Counted from the first letter of the stretch, positions 49,311-57,697 are shown. The stretch is 64,000 nucleotides of DNA from Streptomyces echinoruber (GCF_014651135.1 NZ_BMWH01000011.1:91079-155078), one strand, 5' to 3'. The notes: generated from the sequence alone by a model not told the origin. A program made the numbers and translations.

Positions 49311-50383
49311 CCCGGGAACCCGATCCCGCCCCGCCCCGCCGCATCGTCGTCACCGGAGCCACCGGCCTGCTCGGCACGGCCGTCGTGGAGCGGCTGCTGA
49401 CCGAGGGCTGCGAGGTGACCGCCCTGGTGCGGGACCCCGCCAAGGCGGCCCGGCAGTTGCCCTCCGGGCTGCGGCTGTCCGTGGTACGGGCCGACGTGAC
49501 CGACCCGGCGAGCTACCGCGCCACCCTTCCCGGCGCCGCCGCGGTCATCCACACGGCCGCCTACTTCCGCGAGTACTACCAGCCGGACGCCGACCTGGCC
49601 CTGCTGCACGCCACCAACGTCGACGCGGTCACCGTCCTGCTGCACGAGGCGGCCGACGCCGGGGTGCCCACGGTCGTGCACACCAGTTCCATCAACACGC
49701 TCGCCCCGGGCACCGCCGAGCACCCGGCCGACGAGTCGGCCCCGCCGCCGCGGGACTGGGAGAGCAACGCCTACCGGGCCAGCAAGGTACGGGCCGAGCA
49801 GGCCGTCGCCGCGTTCGGCGCGAAGCGGCCGGAGCTGCGGGTGCCGATCGTGCTGCCCGGCTGGATGTGGGGCCCCGCGGACGCCGGGCCCACCTCGGCC
49901 GGCCGGCTCTTCCTGGCCGTCGCCCGGGGCGAGATGCGCGCGGTGCCCCGCGCGGGCAACCACGTGGTGGACGCGCGGGACGTGGCATACGCACTGGTGC
50001 GGGCGGTGGACCACGGCCGGCACCTGCGCCGCTACATCGTCGCCGGCCGCTGGCAGGCGCTCTCCGCGACCTGTGCGGGCATCGCGGCCAGTGTCGGGGT
50101 GCCCGCGCCCCGGCAGATCCCGGCGGGCGCGGCCCTGGCCTTCGCCACCGTCCTCCAGGCGCGGGCGAGGCTGCGCGGCGTGCCGCCCGTCGCCACGCGG
50201 GAGGGCGTGCGGGTCCTGCTGGACGGCAACCGCACCCGGATCACCTCCGCCCGCGCCCAGCGCGAACTGGGCGTCACCTTCCGGCCGTTGCAGGAGACCT
50301 TCGCCGACATGGCCGCCTGGTACCGCCGGGCCGGGATGCTCGGCGCCGAGCACACCGCACCCGAGGAGCGCACGCGATCATGA
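49307..50383 (+). CDS. NAD-dependent epimerase/dehydratase family protein (extended SDR)
   Basis: 358 residues; ATG overlaps the MMPL stop by 4 bp (ATGA). Extended SDR with RRIVVTGATGLLGTAVVERL (GxxGxxG), VVRADVTDPASY, AAAVIHTAAYF, the active-site YRASK (Tyr-x3-Lys), HTSSINTLAPG (Ser), and VPIVLPGWMWGPADAGPTSA. It resembles dihydroflavonol reductase and 3-beta-HSD-like reductases, so reduction of a ketone or imine-like intermediate is plausible. C-terminal QETFADMAAWYRRAGML is typical of the family. Confidence 0.92.
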   Translation: MTREPDPAPPRRIVVTGATGLLGTAVVERLLTEGCEVTALVRDPAKAARQLPSGLRLSVVRADVTDPASYRATLPGAAAVIHTAAYFREYYQPDADLALLHATNVDAVTVLLHEAADAGVPTVVHTSSINTLAPGTAEHPADESAPPPRDWESNAYRASKVRAEQAVAAFGAKRPELRVPIVLPGWMWGPADAGPTSAGRLFLAVARGEMRAVPRAGNHVVDARDVAYALVRAVDHGRHLRRYIVAGRWQALSATCAGIAASVGVPAPRQIPAGAALAFATVLQARARLRGVPPVATREGVRVLLDGNRTRITSARAQRELGVTFRPLQETFADMAAWYRRAGMLGAEHTAPEERTRS

Positions 50384-51486
50384 GGATCCGTCTGAAGTCC
50401 GCCCTGCTGACGGCCGCCGCGGCGGTCCTCGCCGTGACGCCGGTGTACTGGGCGAACGCCGTCGCCAAGGACACACCGCCCCGGGCGGCGGCGCCCCGGT
50501 CCGGACAGCCCGGCACGGACCGCGAGCCCTTCGCCCTCGACCGGGACATCACCGACCTGCCGGTGAGCTTCACCGTCCGCAACATCAACCGCACCCCGGC
50601 CGCCTGCCCCACCGACGGCAGGACGTACACGGTCCGCGGCCACCTCACCGCGCCCACCGCCCTGCTGGCACGCGGCGGCACCCAGGCCGTCACGCTCTAC
50701 GAGCACGGCATCGCGGCCGGCGAGTGGTACTGGCGGCTGCCCGCCCGGGGCTACCACCACACCGAGGAGCTGGCCCGGCGCGGCCACGCCTCGCTCACCA
50801 TCGACCGCCTCGGCTACGACAGCAGCGACAAGCCCGACGGCTACGCCACGTGCATCGGCGGCCAGGCCGACATCGCCCACCAGATCGTGCAGCAGCTCCG
50901 CCACGGCACCTACCACGTCCGCGGCACCGCACCGAGGTTCGCCAAGGTCTTCCTCGCCGGGCAGTCCAACGGCGGGCAGATCGTGCAGATCGAGGCCTAC
51001 TCCTTCCACGACGTCGACGGCCTGGTGATCATGGACTGGACGGACCGCGGCCTGACCCCGCAGGCCAACGCCCGTTTCTTCACCTCCCTGCAGACCTGCC
51101 TGCGCGGCGGCACCCACGGCTACGCCTACTACGACCTGGGCACCCGCGAGTTCCGGTCGGGCAACTTCCACGACACCGACCCGGCCGTCGAGGACCTCGC
51201 CGCCCCGCTGCAGAACCGCCACCCGTGCGGCGACATGGTCTCCCAGCTCGGCGCGGTCCTCGTCGACGTCCAGCGCCTGCGGACCATCACCGTGCCGGTG
51301 CTCTTCCTCTACGGGGAGGACGACGCCCGGGTGCGGGGCGGGGCCCAGCAACGGGCCCTGTTCACCGGGGCCAAGGACACCCGGCTCGTCACGGTCGGGG
51401 GCGCCGGCCACTACATGGGCATGGCCCGCAACGCGCACGTCGTGCACGACACGCTCGCCGCCTGGCTGCACGCGCACGGCGGCTGA
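50380..51486 (+). CDS. Exported alpha/beta hydrolase
   Basis: 368 residues; ATG overlaps the SDR stop by 4 bp (ATGA). A signal peptide (KSALLTAAAAVLAVTPVYWA, cleavage near ANAVA) sends it out of the cell. Hydrolase motifs: the nucleophile elbow LAGQSNGGQIVQIEAYSF (GQSNGG), acid LFLYGEDDARVRGG, and His GGAGHYMGMARNAHVVHD. Cys pairs (ACPTDG, CIGG, TCLRGG, HPCGDM) suggest disulfides, consistent with export. It may cut or activate the exported product. No lipase-specific features. Confidence 0.9.
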   Translation: MRIRLKSALLTAAAAVLAVTPVYWANAVAKDTPPRAAAPRSGQPGTDREPFALDRDITDLPVSFTVRNINRTPAACPTDGRTYTVRGHLTAPTALLARGGTQAVTLYEHGIAAGEWYWRLPARGYHHTEELARRGHASLTIDRLGYDSSDKPDGYATCIGGQADIAHQIVQQLRHGTYHVRGTAPRFAKVFLAGQSNGGQIVQIEAYSFHDVDGLVIMDWTDRGLTPQANARFFTSLQTCLRGGTHGYAYYDLGTREFRSGNFHDTDPAVEDLAAPLQNRHPCGDMVSQLGAVLVDVQRLRTITVPVLFLYGEDDARVRGGAQQRALFTGAKDTRLVTVGGAGHYMGMARNAHVVHDTLAAWLHAHGG

Positions 51487-51635
51487 CCGCCGTCCCTCCG
51501 CCTCCCCGTCTCCCCGCGCCTCTCCGCGCTCTTCCGCTCCCCTCCGCATCCCGTCCCTCCCCTCTCTTCCGCTCCCCTCCCCTCCGCCTCCCGTCCCTCC
51601 CCTCCCCTCCGCTCCGCCCACCGTCATCCGATTCC
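51487..51635 (+). repeat. Pure pyrimidine-rich tract between operon genes
   Basis: About 140 nt that are almost entirely C and T on the plus strand (CCTCC, CTCCCC, CCGTCCCTCC motifs repeated), just before the ribosome site AAGGAG of the second MMPL gene. Such strand asymmetry can form triplex or unusual DNA and, on RNA, lacks the G needed for structure. Confidence 0.8.
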
Positions 51636-51650
51636 CGAAGGAGTCACGCC

Positions 51651-53864
51651 ATGTCAGCCAAGCCGCCGGTCCTCGACCGGCTCGGCACCCTCACCACCGT
51701 CAGGCGGCGTGCCGTGCTGATCACCGCGGCGGTCCTGTTCCTGCTGGCCGCCGCCGTGGGGGCGGGAGCACAGTCCGCGCTGTCGCTGTCCCGGTTCGAG
51801 GCGCCCGGCTCGCCGTCCTGGTCCGCGGACGACGTGCTGCACCGGGAGTTCAAGGACGGCTCGCCCAACTTCGTGCTGCTGGTGACCGCCCGGCACGGCA
51901 CCGTCGACGATCCGGCCGTCGCCGCCGCGGGCCGCGCCCTGACCGGCGAGCTGGCCCGGACCGAGGGCGTGGACACGGCGGGTTCGTACTGGACCCGCGG
52001 TCCGCACAGCCCGCTGGTGAGCACCGACCGCAGGCAGGCCCTGGTGGTGGCCTGGCTGCACGGCAGCCCGACCCACGTCCGCGGCGAACTCGCCGACGTC
52101 TCCCCGCGTTTCACCCGCACCACACCGCTGCTCACGGTCCGTCCCGGCGGTCAGGACGAGGTGTTCCGGCAGGTCGGTGAGGAGACCCGCAAGGATTTCC
52201 TGCGGGCCGAGGCGGTGATCGTCCCGTCCGTGTTCCTGCTGCTGCTCGTGCTCTACCGGCGCTGGGCGGCTGCCGCCCTCACCCTCGCCGTCGGCTTCTT
52301 CTCGGTGCTCGCCTCCCTCGCCCTGCTGCGCGGCGTGACGCTGTTCACGGACGTGTCGACGTTCGCGGCGAACCTGGCGCTTGTGCTGGGTCTCGGACTC
52401 GGCCTGGACTACAGCCTGTTCGTGATCGCCCGCTTCCGTGAGGAGGCGCAGGCGGGCGGCGACCGGCTCGCCGCCGTGCGCCGCACGGTCTCCAGCGCCG
52501 GCCGCACCGTCCTGTTCAGCGGTTTCACCGTGGCCGCCTCCCTGGCGGCCCTGTTCGCCTTCCCGTTCCCCTTCCTGCGCTCCTTCGCCTACGCGGGCAT
52601 CGCGGTCGTGGTCACCTCGGCGTTCGGCGCGGTGGTGCTGCTGCCCGCGGCCCTCGCGACGGTCGGGCAGCGCACCCTGCGTCCCGGCCGGGCCGGCCGG
52701 GACGCGCAGCTCGCCTCGGGCCGCTGGTACCGGGCGGCGCTGCGCGTGATGCGCCGCCCGCTGCTGTACGGGCTGCCCGTCCTGGCCGTCCTGCTGGCGC
52801 TCGGCGCGCCGTTCCTGGGCGCCCGGTTCGGCCTGCCGGACGAGCGGGTGCTGCCGGCGTCGGCGTCCAGCCGGGTGGTGCAGGAGCGGATCGACGCCGC
52901 GTTCCCCGCGCAGGAGACCGACGCGCTGCAGGTCGTCGCCCGGGACGCCGGGGAACGGGCCGCCGCCTACGCGCGGCGCCTGTCGGCCCTGCCGGGCACC
53001 TACCAGGTCGACACCGCGACCGGCACGTACCGCGCCGGCACCCGTATCGCGCCCGTCGCCGATCCGGCCCGCTACCGCGCCGACGGCGGCCGCCTGGTCC
53101 GCTTCTCCGTCGTGCCCGGCAAGCGCGCGCTGAACGGCGACATGGCCGACTACGTGGCCGCCGTCCGCGCCGTCGAGCCGCCCTCGCCGGACGTCCGGGT
53201 GGGCGGTTTCCCCGCCGACATGGCGGACTTCCGCTCGGCGCTGCTGCACCGGCTGCCCTACGTCGTCGCGGCGATCCTGCTCATCACCTTCACCGTCCTG
53301 TTCCTGATGACGGGCAGCCTGCTGATCCCGGCGAAGGCCACCGTGGCCAACCTGCTGTCCCTGACGGTGATGTTCGGCGTCCTCGTGTGGGTCTTCCAGG
53401 ACGGGCACCTGTCGGGCGTCCTGGGCTTCACCGCGTCCGGGCGGATGGAGCCGAGCATCCCGATCCTGATGTTCTGCATCGCCTACGGCCTGTCCATGGA
53501 CTACGAGGTGTTCATCATGGCCAGGATCGCGGAGGCCCACGACCGCACGGGCGACACCCGCACCGCCGTCGCCGAGGGCATCCAGCGCAGCGCCCCGCTG
53601 GTCAGCGCGGCCGCCGGCATCCTCGCCCTGACCTTCGCCACCTACACGACGGGCTCCGTCGTCTTCCTGAAGGAACTGGGCGTCGGCATGGCGCTCGCGG
53701 TCCTGGTGGACGCGTTGCTGATCCGCACGGTGCTCGTCCCGGCGTTCATGCGGCTGGCGGGGAACGCCAACTGGTGGGCACCCGCGCCGCTGAAGCGGCT
53801 GCACGGACGCTACGGCCTGCGCGAGAGCGCGGCCACGCCACGGCCCGCGCCGCACACGCCCTGA
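51651..53864 (+). CDS. MMPL-family transporter, second copy
   Basis: 737 residues; ATG with AAGGAG 8 nt upstream. Same RND/MMPL plan as the first copy: VRRRAVLITAAVLFLLAAAV, first loop (HREFKDGSPNFVLLVTARHG), GLGLDYSLFVIARFREE, second loop, MFCIAYGLSMDYEVFIMAR, and a C-terminal domain ending RYGLRESAATPRPAPHTP. Both Asp-Tyr pairs kept. The two copies share the layout and C-terminal motif (WWAPxPLxRxxxRxGLRE) but are clearly diverged, so they may form a heteromer or serve different substrates. The stop begins a 28-bp tandem repeat. Confidence 0.93.
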   Translation: MSAKPPVLDRLGTLTTVRRRAVLITAAVLFLLAAAVGAGAQSALSLSRFEAPGSPSWSADDVLHREFKDGSPNFVLLVTARHGTVDDPAVAAAGRALTGELARTEGVDTAGSYWTRGPHSPLVSTDRRQALVVAWLHGSPTHVRGELADVSPRFTRTTPLLTVRPGGQDEVFRQVGEETRKDFLRAEAVIVPSVFLLLLVLYRRWAAAALTLAVGFFSVLASLALLRGVTLFTDVSTFAANLALVLGLGLGLDYSLFVIARFREEAQAGGDRLAAVRRTVSSAGRTVLFSGFTVAASLAALFAFPFPFLRSFAYAGIAVVVTSAFGAVVLLPAALATVGQRTLRPGRAGRDAQLASGRWYRAALRVMRRPLLYGLPVLAVLLALGAPFLGARFGLPDERVLPASASSRVVQERIDAAFPAQETDALQVVARDAGERAAAYARRLSALPGTYQVDTATGTYRAGTRIAPVADPARYRADGGRLVRFSVVPGKRALNGDMADYVAAVRAVEPPSPDVRVGGFPADMADFRSALLHRLPYVVAAILLITFTVLFLMTGSLLIPAKATVANLLSLTVMFGVLVWVFQDGHLSGVLGFTASGRMEPSIPILMFCIAYGLSMDYEVFIMARIAEAHDRTGDTRTAVAEGIQRSAPLVSAAAGILALTFATYTTGSVVFLKELGVGMALAVLVDALLIRTVLVPAFMRLAGNANWWAPAPLKRLHGRYGLRESAATPRPAPHTP

Positions 53865-53936
53865 CCCACGGCCCGCACCGCACACGCCCTGACCCACGGC
53901 CCGCACCGCACACGCCCTGACCCGCGGCCCGCGCCG
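53853..53936. repeat. 28-bp tandem repeat at the end of the second MMPL gene
   Basis: CACACGCCCTGACCCACGGC plus CCGCACCG units at 53853, 53881 and 53909 (third with two changes). The stop codon TGA of the transporter is in the first unit. Confidence 0.85.
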
Positions 53937-53940
53937 CGCC

Positions 53941-53975
53941 CGCGCCGCGCCCGCTCCACGCGCGGGCGCGGCGCG
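53941..53975 (+). terminator. Terminator of the AfsA operon
   Basis: Perfect 14-bp arms CGCGCCGCGCCCGC / GCGGGCGCGGCGCG around a 7-nt loop (TCCACGC), 76 bp after the second MMPL stop codon and before the right coaA repeat. Sequence after it is ATTCC. Confidence 0.8.
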
Positions 53976-54010
53976 GATTCCGGGCGCCCCCGGCCCGGGC
54001 GGCGGGCCCC

Positions 54011-54156
54011 GCGTGACGCACCCCACCCCCCGCCCCGTTCAAACTCCGTTAACAATGGACTGTGATCTCTCCGGTCTCCTCGATGCCCCGGAGCGCCCAC
54101 CGGAACCGTCCGGAGGCGACTCCCTACGTCGATCTCACCCGCGCGGAGTGGAGCGC
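54011..54156 (+). repeat. Right copy of the coaA-derived direct repeat
   Basis: Contains coaA upstream DNA (TTCAAACTCCGTTAACAATG) and the first about 30 codons of intact coaA. The partner copy is at 40250-40413. Confidence 0.9.
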
Positions 54157-55051
54157 ACTGCGGGACAAGACGCCGCTGCCGCTGAGCGCGGAGGAGGTGG
54201 AGCGGCTGCGCGGCCTGGGCGACGTGATCGACCTGGATGAGGTGCGCGACATCTACCTGCCGCTGTCCCGGCTGCTCAACCTCTACGTCGGCGCCACGGA
54301 CGGCCTGCGCGGCGCCCTGAACACCTTCCTCGGCGAGCAGGGCTCCCAGTCCGGCACGCCGTTCGTCATAGGCGTCGCCGGCTCGGTCGCGGTCGGCAAG
54401 TCCACCGTCGCCCGCCTGCTGAAGGCGCTCCTGGCCCGCTGGCCCGAGCACCCGCGCGTGGAGCTGGTCACCACCGACGGCTTCCTGCTGCCGATGAAGG
54501 AGCTGCAGGCCCGCGGCCTGATGTCCCGCAAGGGCTTCCCCGAGTCCTACGACCGCCGCGCCCTGACCCGGTTCGTCGCCGACGTCAAGGCCGGCAAGGA
54601 CGAGGTCACCGCGCCCGTCTACTCCCACCTGATCTACGACATCGTCCCCGGCGAGAAGCTCGTGGTGCGCCGCCCCGACATCCTCATCGTCGAGGGCCTG
54701 AACGTCCTGCAGCCCGCCCTGCCCGGCAAGGACGGCCGCACCCGCGTCGCGGTCGCGGACTACTTCGACTTCAGCGTGTACGTCGACGCCCGCACCGAGG
54801 ACATCGAGCGCTGGTACCTCAACCGCTTCAAAAAGCTGCGCGAGACCGCCTTCCAGGACCCGTCCTCCTACTTCCGCAAGTACACGCAGGTGTCGGAGGA
54901 GGAGGCCCTGGACTACGCGCGCACGATGTGGCGCACGATCAACAAGCCGAACCTGGTGGAGAACATCGCCCCGACCCGCGGCCGCGCCACCCTGATCCTG
55001 CGCAAGGGCCCGGACCACAAGGTGCAGCGCCTCAGCCTGCGCAAGCTGTGA
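54062..55051 (+). CDS. coaA: Type I pantothenate kinase
   Basis: 329 residues from GTG at 54062 (ISPVSSMPRSAHRNRPEATP); an ATG seven codons in (54083) is equally possible. Phosphorylates pantothenate, the first step to CoA. P-loop GVAGSVAVGKSTVARLLKAL, VTTDGFLLPMKELQARGLMS and KGFPESYD, then PVYSHLIYDIVPGEK, DILIVEGLNVLQ and SVYVDARTEDIERWYLNRF identify the bacterial CoaA family. Start region is the right-hand copy of the island repeat, so the promoter of coaA may have been replaced or preserved by the event. Confidence 0.96.
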   Translation: MISPVSSMPRSAHRNRPEATPYVDLTRAEWSALRDKTPLPLSAEEVERLRGLGDVIDLDEVRDIYLPLSRLLNLYVGATDGLRGALNTFLGEQGSQSGTPFVIGVAGSVAVGKSTVARLLKALLARWPEHPRVELVTTDGFLLPMKELQARGLMSRKGFPESYDRRALTRFVADVKAGKDEVTAPVYSHLIYDIVPGEKLVVRRPDILIVEGLNVLQPALPGKDGRTRVAVADYFDFSVYVDARTEDIERWYLNRFKKLRETAFQDPSSYFRKYTQVSEEEALDYARTMWRTINKPNLVENIAPTRGRATLILRKGPDHKVQRLSLRKL

Positions 55052-55067
55052 CGTCTACGCTGCCGCC

Positions 55068-56012
55068 ATGCTGCATCTGCGTGTGATCACCCCGGCCGAC
55101 CGGACCGACGACGTGGTCCGGCTGATCGAGCGGACGGTCGGCACCACCCACCTGGTGGTCCTGCCGGGCGCCGCCCGCGACCCCGCCGGCGACGTCGTGC
55201 TGTGCGACGTGGCGCGGGAGGCGGGCGACGAGCTGCTCACCGGGCTGCAGCGGCTGGGCCTCGCGGACAGCGGTTCCATCGCCGTGGAGAACATCGACCT
55301 GTCGCTGTCGCGGCGGGCCGACCGGGCCGAGGAGGAGGCGCCCGGCGAAAGCGCGGACGCGGTGCTGTGGGAGCACCTGGTCGAGGCGACGCACGAGGAG
55401 TCGACCCTGTCGGTGACGTACGTCGCCTTCCTCACGCTCGCCACGATGATCGCGGCCTGCGGCGTCGTCCTGGACAACGCCATCCTGATCGTGGGCGCGA
55501 TGGCGGTCGGGCCGGAGTTCGGGCCGCTGGCGGGCATCTCCACGGCGGTGGTGCGCCCCGCGCCCCGGCTCGCGCTGCGCTCGCTGGTGGCGCTGCTGGT
55601 GGGTTTCGCGGCCGCGATGGCGCTGACGGCGGGCTTCAGCCTGTTCATGGACGCCGTGGGGCTGTTCAGCGAGGGGCGGCTGGAGGCCGACCGGCCCAAC
55701 ACCGGCTTCATCTACGCCCCCGACTGGTTCTCCTTCGTCGTGGCGGTCCTCGCCGGAGCCGCCGGCACGCTGTCCCTGACCTCCGCCAAGTCCGGCGCCC
55801 TGGTCGGCGTGGCGATCTCCGTGACGACGGTGCCGGCCGCCGCCAATGCGGCCGTGGCCCTGGTCTACGGCGACACCCACCAGACCCTGCGGTCGACGGA
55901 GCAGCTCCTGCTGAACCTGCTCGGCATCCTGCTGGCGGGCACGCTCACGCTGCTCGCCCAGAAGTGGTTCTGGTCCAGGCAGCGCGAGCGCACCCGCGGG
56001 CCGGCGGTCTGA
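55068..56012 (+). CDS. DUF389 membrane protein
   Basis: 314 residues: a cytosolic N-terminal about 110 residues (LHLRVITPADRTDDVVRLIE, TGLQRLGLADSGSIAVENID), then several TM helices: YVAFLTLATMIAACGVVLDN, AILIVGAMAVGPEFGPLAGI, LALRSLVALLVGFAAAMALT, WFSFVVAVLAGAAGTLSLTS, LLNLLGILLAGTLTLLAQKW. The GAMxVGPEFGPLxG motif is characteristic of DUF389. Function unknown. Follows coaA in the same orientation 16 bp on and shares its transcript. Confidence 0.9.
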   Translation: MLHLRVITPADRTDDVVRLIERTVGTTHLVVLPGAARDPAGDVVLCDVAREAGDELLTGLQRLGLADSGSIAVENIDLSLSRRADRAEEEAPGESADAVLWEHLVEATHEESTLSVTYVAFLTLATMIAACGVVLDNAILIVGAMAVGPEFGPLAGISTAVVRPAPRLALRSLVALLVGFAAAMALTAGFSLFMDAVGLFSEGRLEADRPNTGFIYAPDWFSFVVAVLAGAAGTLSLTSAKSGALVGVAISVTTVPAAANAAVALVYGDTHQTLRSTEQLLLNLLGILLAGTLTLLAQKWFWSRQRERTRGPAV

Positions 56013-56046
56013 CCGGCGAGCGCACCCGCGGGCCGGCGGTCCAAAA
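55983..56046. repeat. 32-bp direct repeat at the DUF389 stop codon
   Basis: GCGAGCGCACCCGCGGGCCG... at 55983 and 56015. The stop codon (TGA, 56010-56012) lies inside the first copy. A 12-bp triplication (AAGGCTCATGAG-like) follows at 56045-56080. Confidence 0.8.
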
Positions 56047-56066
56047 GGCTCATGAGAAGGCTCAGG

Positions 56067-56098
56067 AGAAGGCTCATGAAGACCCTGGTGAGCCTTCT
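56067..56098. terminator. Bidirectional hairpin between DUF389 and glmM genes
   Basis: AGAAGGCTCA (56067-56076) and TGAGCCTTCT (56089-56098) with a 12-nt loop. It overlaps the last bases of the minus-strand glmM stop codon, in the convergent spacer. Confidence 0.7.
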
Positions 56099-57455
56099 AG
56101 CCGAGCGCCGACTTCACCGCGTCCGCCAGCCGCCCGGCCACCGACCGCGCCTGGTCGATGTCCGCGGCCTCGACCATCACCCGCACCAGCGGCTCGGTGC
56201 CCGAGGGCCGCAGCAGCACGCGCCCGGTGGAGCCCAGCTCCCGCTCGGCCTCGGCGACGGCGGCGGCCAGCTCGGCGGAGGTCTTCACCCGGGACTTGTC
56301 GACGTCGGGGACGTTGATGAGGACCTGCGGCAGCCGCTCCATCACCGACGCCAGTTCCCGCAGCGTGCGGCCGGTCTCGGCGACCCGAGCCGCCAGCAGC
56401 AGGCCGGTCAGGGTGCCGTCGCCGGTGGTGGCGTGGTCGAGGACGATGACGTGCCCGGACTGCTCGCCGCCGAGCGCGTAGCCGTTCTCCTTCATCTCCT
56501 CCAGCACGTACCGGTCGCCGACCGCGGTCTGCACGAGCCGGATGCCCGCGCGCTCCATGGCGAGCTTGAAGCCCAGGTTCGACATCACGGTCGCGACGAC
56601 GGTGTCGGAGCGCAGTGCGGAACGCTCCCGCATCGCCAGCGCGAGCACGGACAGGATCTGGTCGCCGTCGACCTCCTCGCCGGTGTGGTCCACCGCGAGG
56701 CAGCGGTCGGCGTCGCCGTCGTGCGCGATGCCGAGGTCGGCGCCGTGCTCGACGACGGCCGCCTTGAGCTTGTCGAGGTGGGTGGAGCCGTAGCCGTCGT
56801 TGATGTTGAGGCCGTCGGGCTCGGCGCCGATGGTGATCACCTCGGCGCCGGCCCGCCGGAACGCCTCGGGCGAGACCCGGAAGGCCGCGCCGTGCGCCTC
56901 GTCCAGGACGATCCGCAGCCCGTCGAGGCGGTGCGGGAGGACGGCGAGCAGGTGCTCGACGTAGCGGTCGAGGCCCTCCTCGTAGGAGCGGACGCGTCCG
57001 ACGCCCGCGCCGGTGGGCCGCTCCCACGGCTCGCCGCGCTTGTGCTCCTCGTACACGGTCTCGATGCGGTCCTCCAGCTCGTCGGCGAGTTTGTGGCCGC
57101 CGCGGGCGAAGAACTTGATGCCGTTGTCCGGCATGGCGTTGTGGCTGGCGGAGAGCATCACGCCCAGGTCGGCGCCGAGCGCGGCGGTGAGGTGGGCGAC
57201 CGCGGGTGTCGGCAGCACGCCGACGCGCAGCACGTCCACGCCGGCGCTGGCCAGGCCGGCGACCACGGCGGCCTCCAGGAACTCCCCGGACGCGCGCGGG
57301 TCCCGCCCGACCACCGCCGTCGGCCGGTGGCCCTCGAAGGTGCCCGCCTCGGCCAGTACGTGCGCCGCGGCGACGGAGAGGCCGAGTGCCATCTCGGCCG
57401 TCAGATCCGCGTTGGCGACGCCGCGCACGCCGTCCGTGCCGAAGAGTCGTCCCAC
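56097..57455 (-). CDS. glmM: Phosphoglucosamine mutase
   Basis: 452 residues from GTG at 57453-57455. Converts glucosamine-6-P to glucosamine-1-P, the step after GlmS (also in this window). Domains of an alpha-D-phosphohexomutase: GRLFGTDGVRGVANADLTAE, the phospho-serine loop MLSASHNAMPDNG (Ser103), the metal-binding HDGDADRCLAVDHTGEEVDG, the sugar loop ALGGEQSGHVIV and GRVLLRPSGTEPLVRVMVEA. Length normal. Minus strand, 242 bp from rpsI. Confidence 0.97.
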   Translation of the reverse strand: MGRLFGTDGVRGVANADLTAEMALGLSVAAAHVLAEAGTFEGHRPTAVVGRDPRASGEFLEAAVVAGLASAGVDVLRVGVLPTPAVAHLTAALGADLGVMLSASHNAMPDNGIKFFARGGHKLADELEDRIETVYEEHKRGEPWERPTGAGVGRVRSYEEGLDRYVEHLLAVLPHRLDGLRIVLDEAHGAAFRVSPEAFRRAGAEVITIGAEPDGLNINDGYGSTHLDKLKAAVVEHGADLGIAHDGDADRCLAVDHTGEEVDGDQILSVLALAMRERSALRSDTVVATVMSNLGFKLAMERAGIRLVQTAVGDRYVLEEMKENGYALGGEQSGHVIVLDHATTGDGTLTGLLLAARVAETGRTLRELASVMERLPQVLINVPDVDKSRVKTSAELAAAVAEAERELGSTGRVLLRPSGTEPLVRVMVEAADIDQARSVAGRLADAVKSALG

Positions 57456-57634
57456 TTGTCCTCCTGAGCAAACATCAGTTCCGAACAGCCCCGCCGAGGG
57501 CGTCCGCGGCGTCCGGCCCACCGGGCGAATCGTTCCGTCCGGATCTGCCGCGGGGGGGCGTACGACGCCCGGTCATCAGATCACACGAGCCTGAGAGCGT
57601 CTTGTGCCGTTATACGCCTCCGGCCGCGATAAAC

Positions 57635-57675
57635 GAACGCCCCGGCGGGCACAGTGGCGTGCCGCCGGGGCGTTC
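57635..57675 (-). terminator. Terminator of the rplM-rpsI operon
   Basis: GAACGCCCCGGC(G)GGCAC pairs with GTGCCGCCGGGGCGTTC (17 bp with one bulged G) around a 6-nt loop. It starts 23 bp past the rpsI stop on the minus strand. Confidence 0.85.
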
Positions 57676-57697
57676 GGAGTACAGCAGGCAGCAGGGG

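Larger units (their letters stand above)
40250..54156. other. Accessory island inserted at coaA, flanked by direct repeats
   Basis: A 13.9-kb segment lies between two directly repeated copies of the coaA 5' region (40250-40413 and 54011-54156). It contains exactly one SARP gene and the seven-gene AfsA-type operon, all predicted accessory functions. Outside the repeats are housekeeping genes whose order (glmS ... coaA, DUF389, glmM) is conserved in Streptomyces. This geometry fits integration of a circle carrying a coaA 5' fragment by a single crossover, or a duplication-insertion. No integrase, tRNA or transposase is visible. Confidence 0.8.

Noticed and set aside
40250..54156. Phage- or integrase-driven genomic island with tRNA att sites
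   Set aside because: No integrase, recombinase, transposase or tRNA gene could be found at either end; the flanking repeats are coaA sequence, not an att core.
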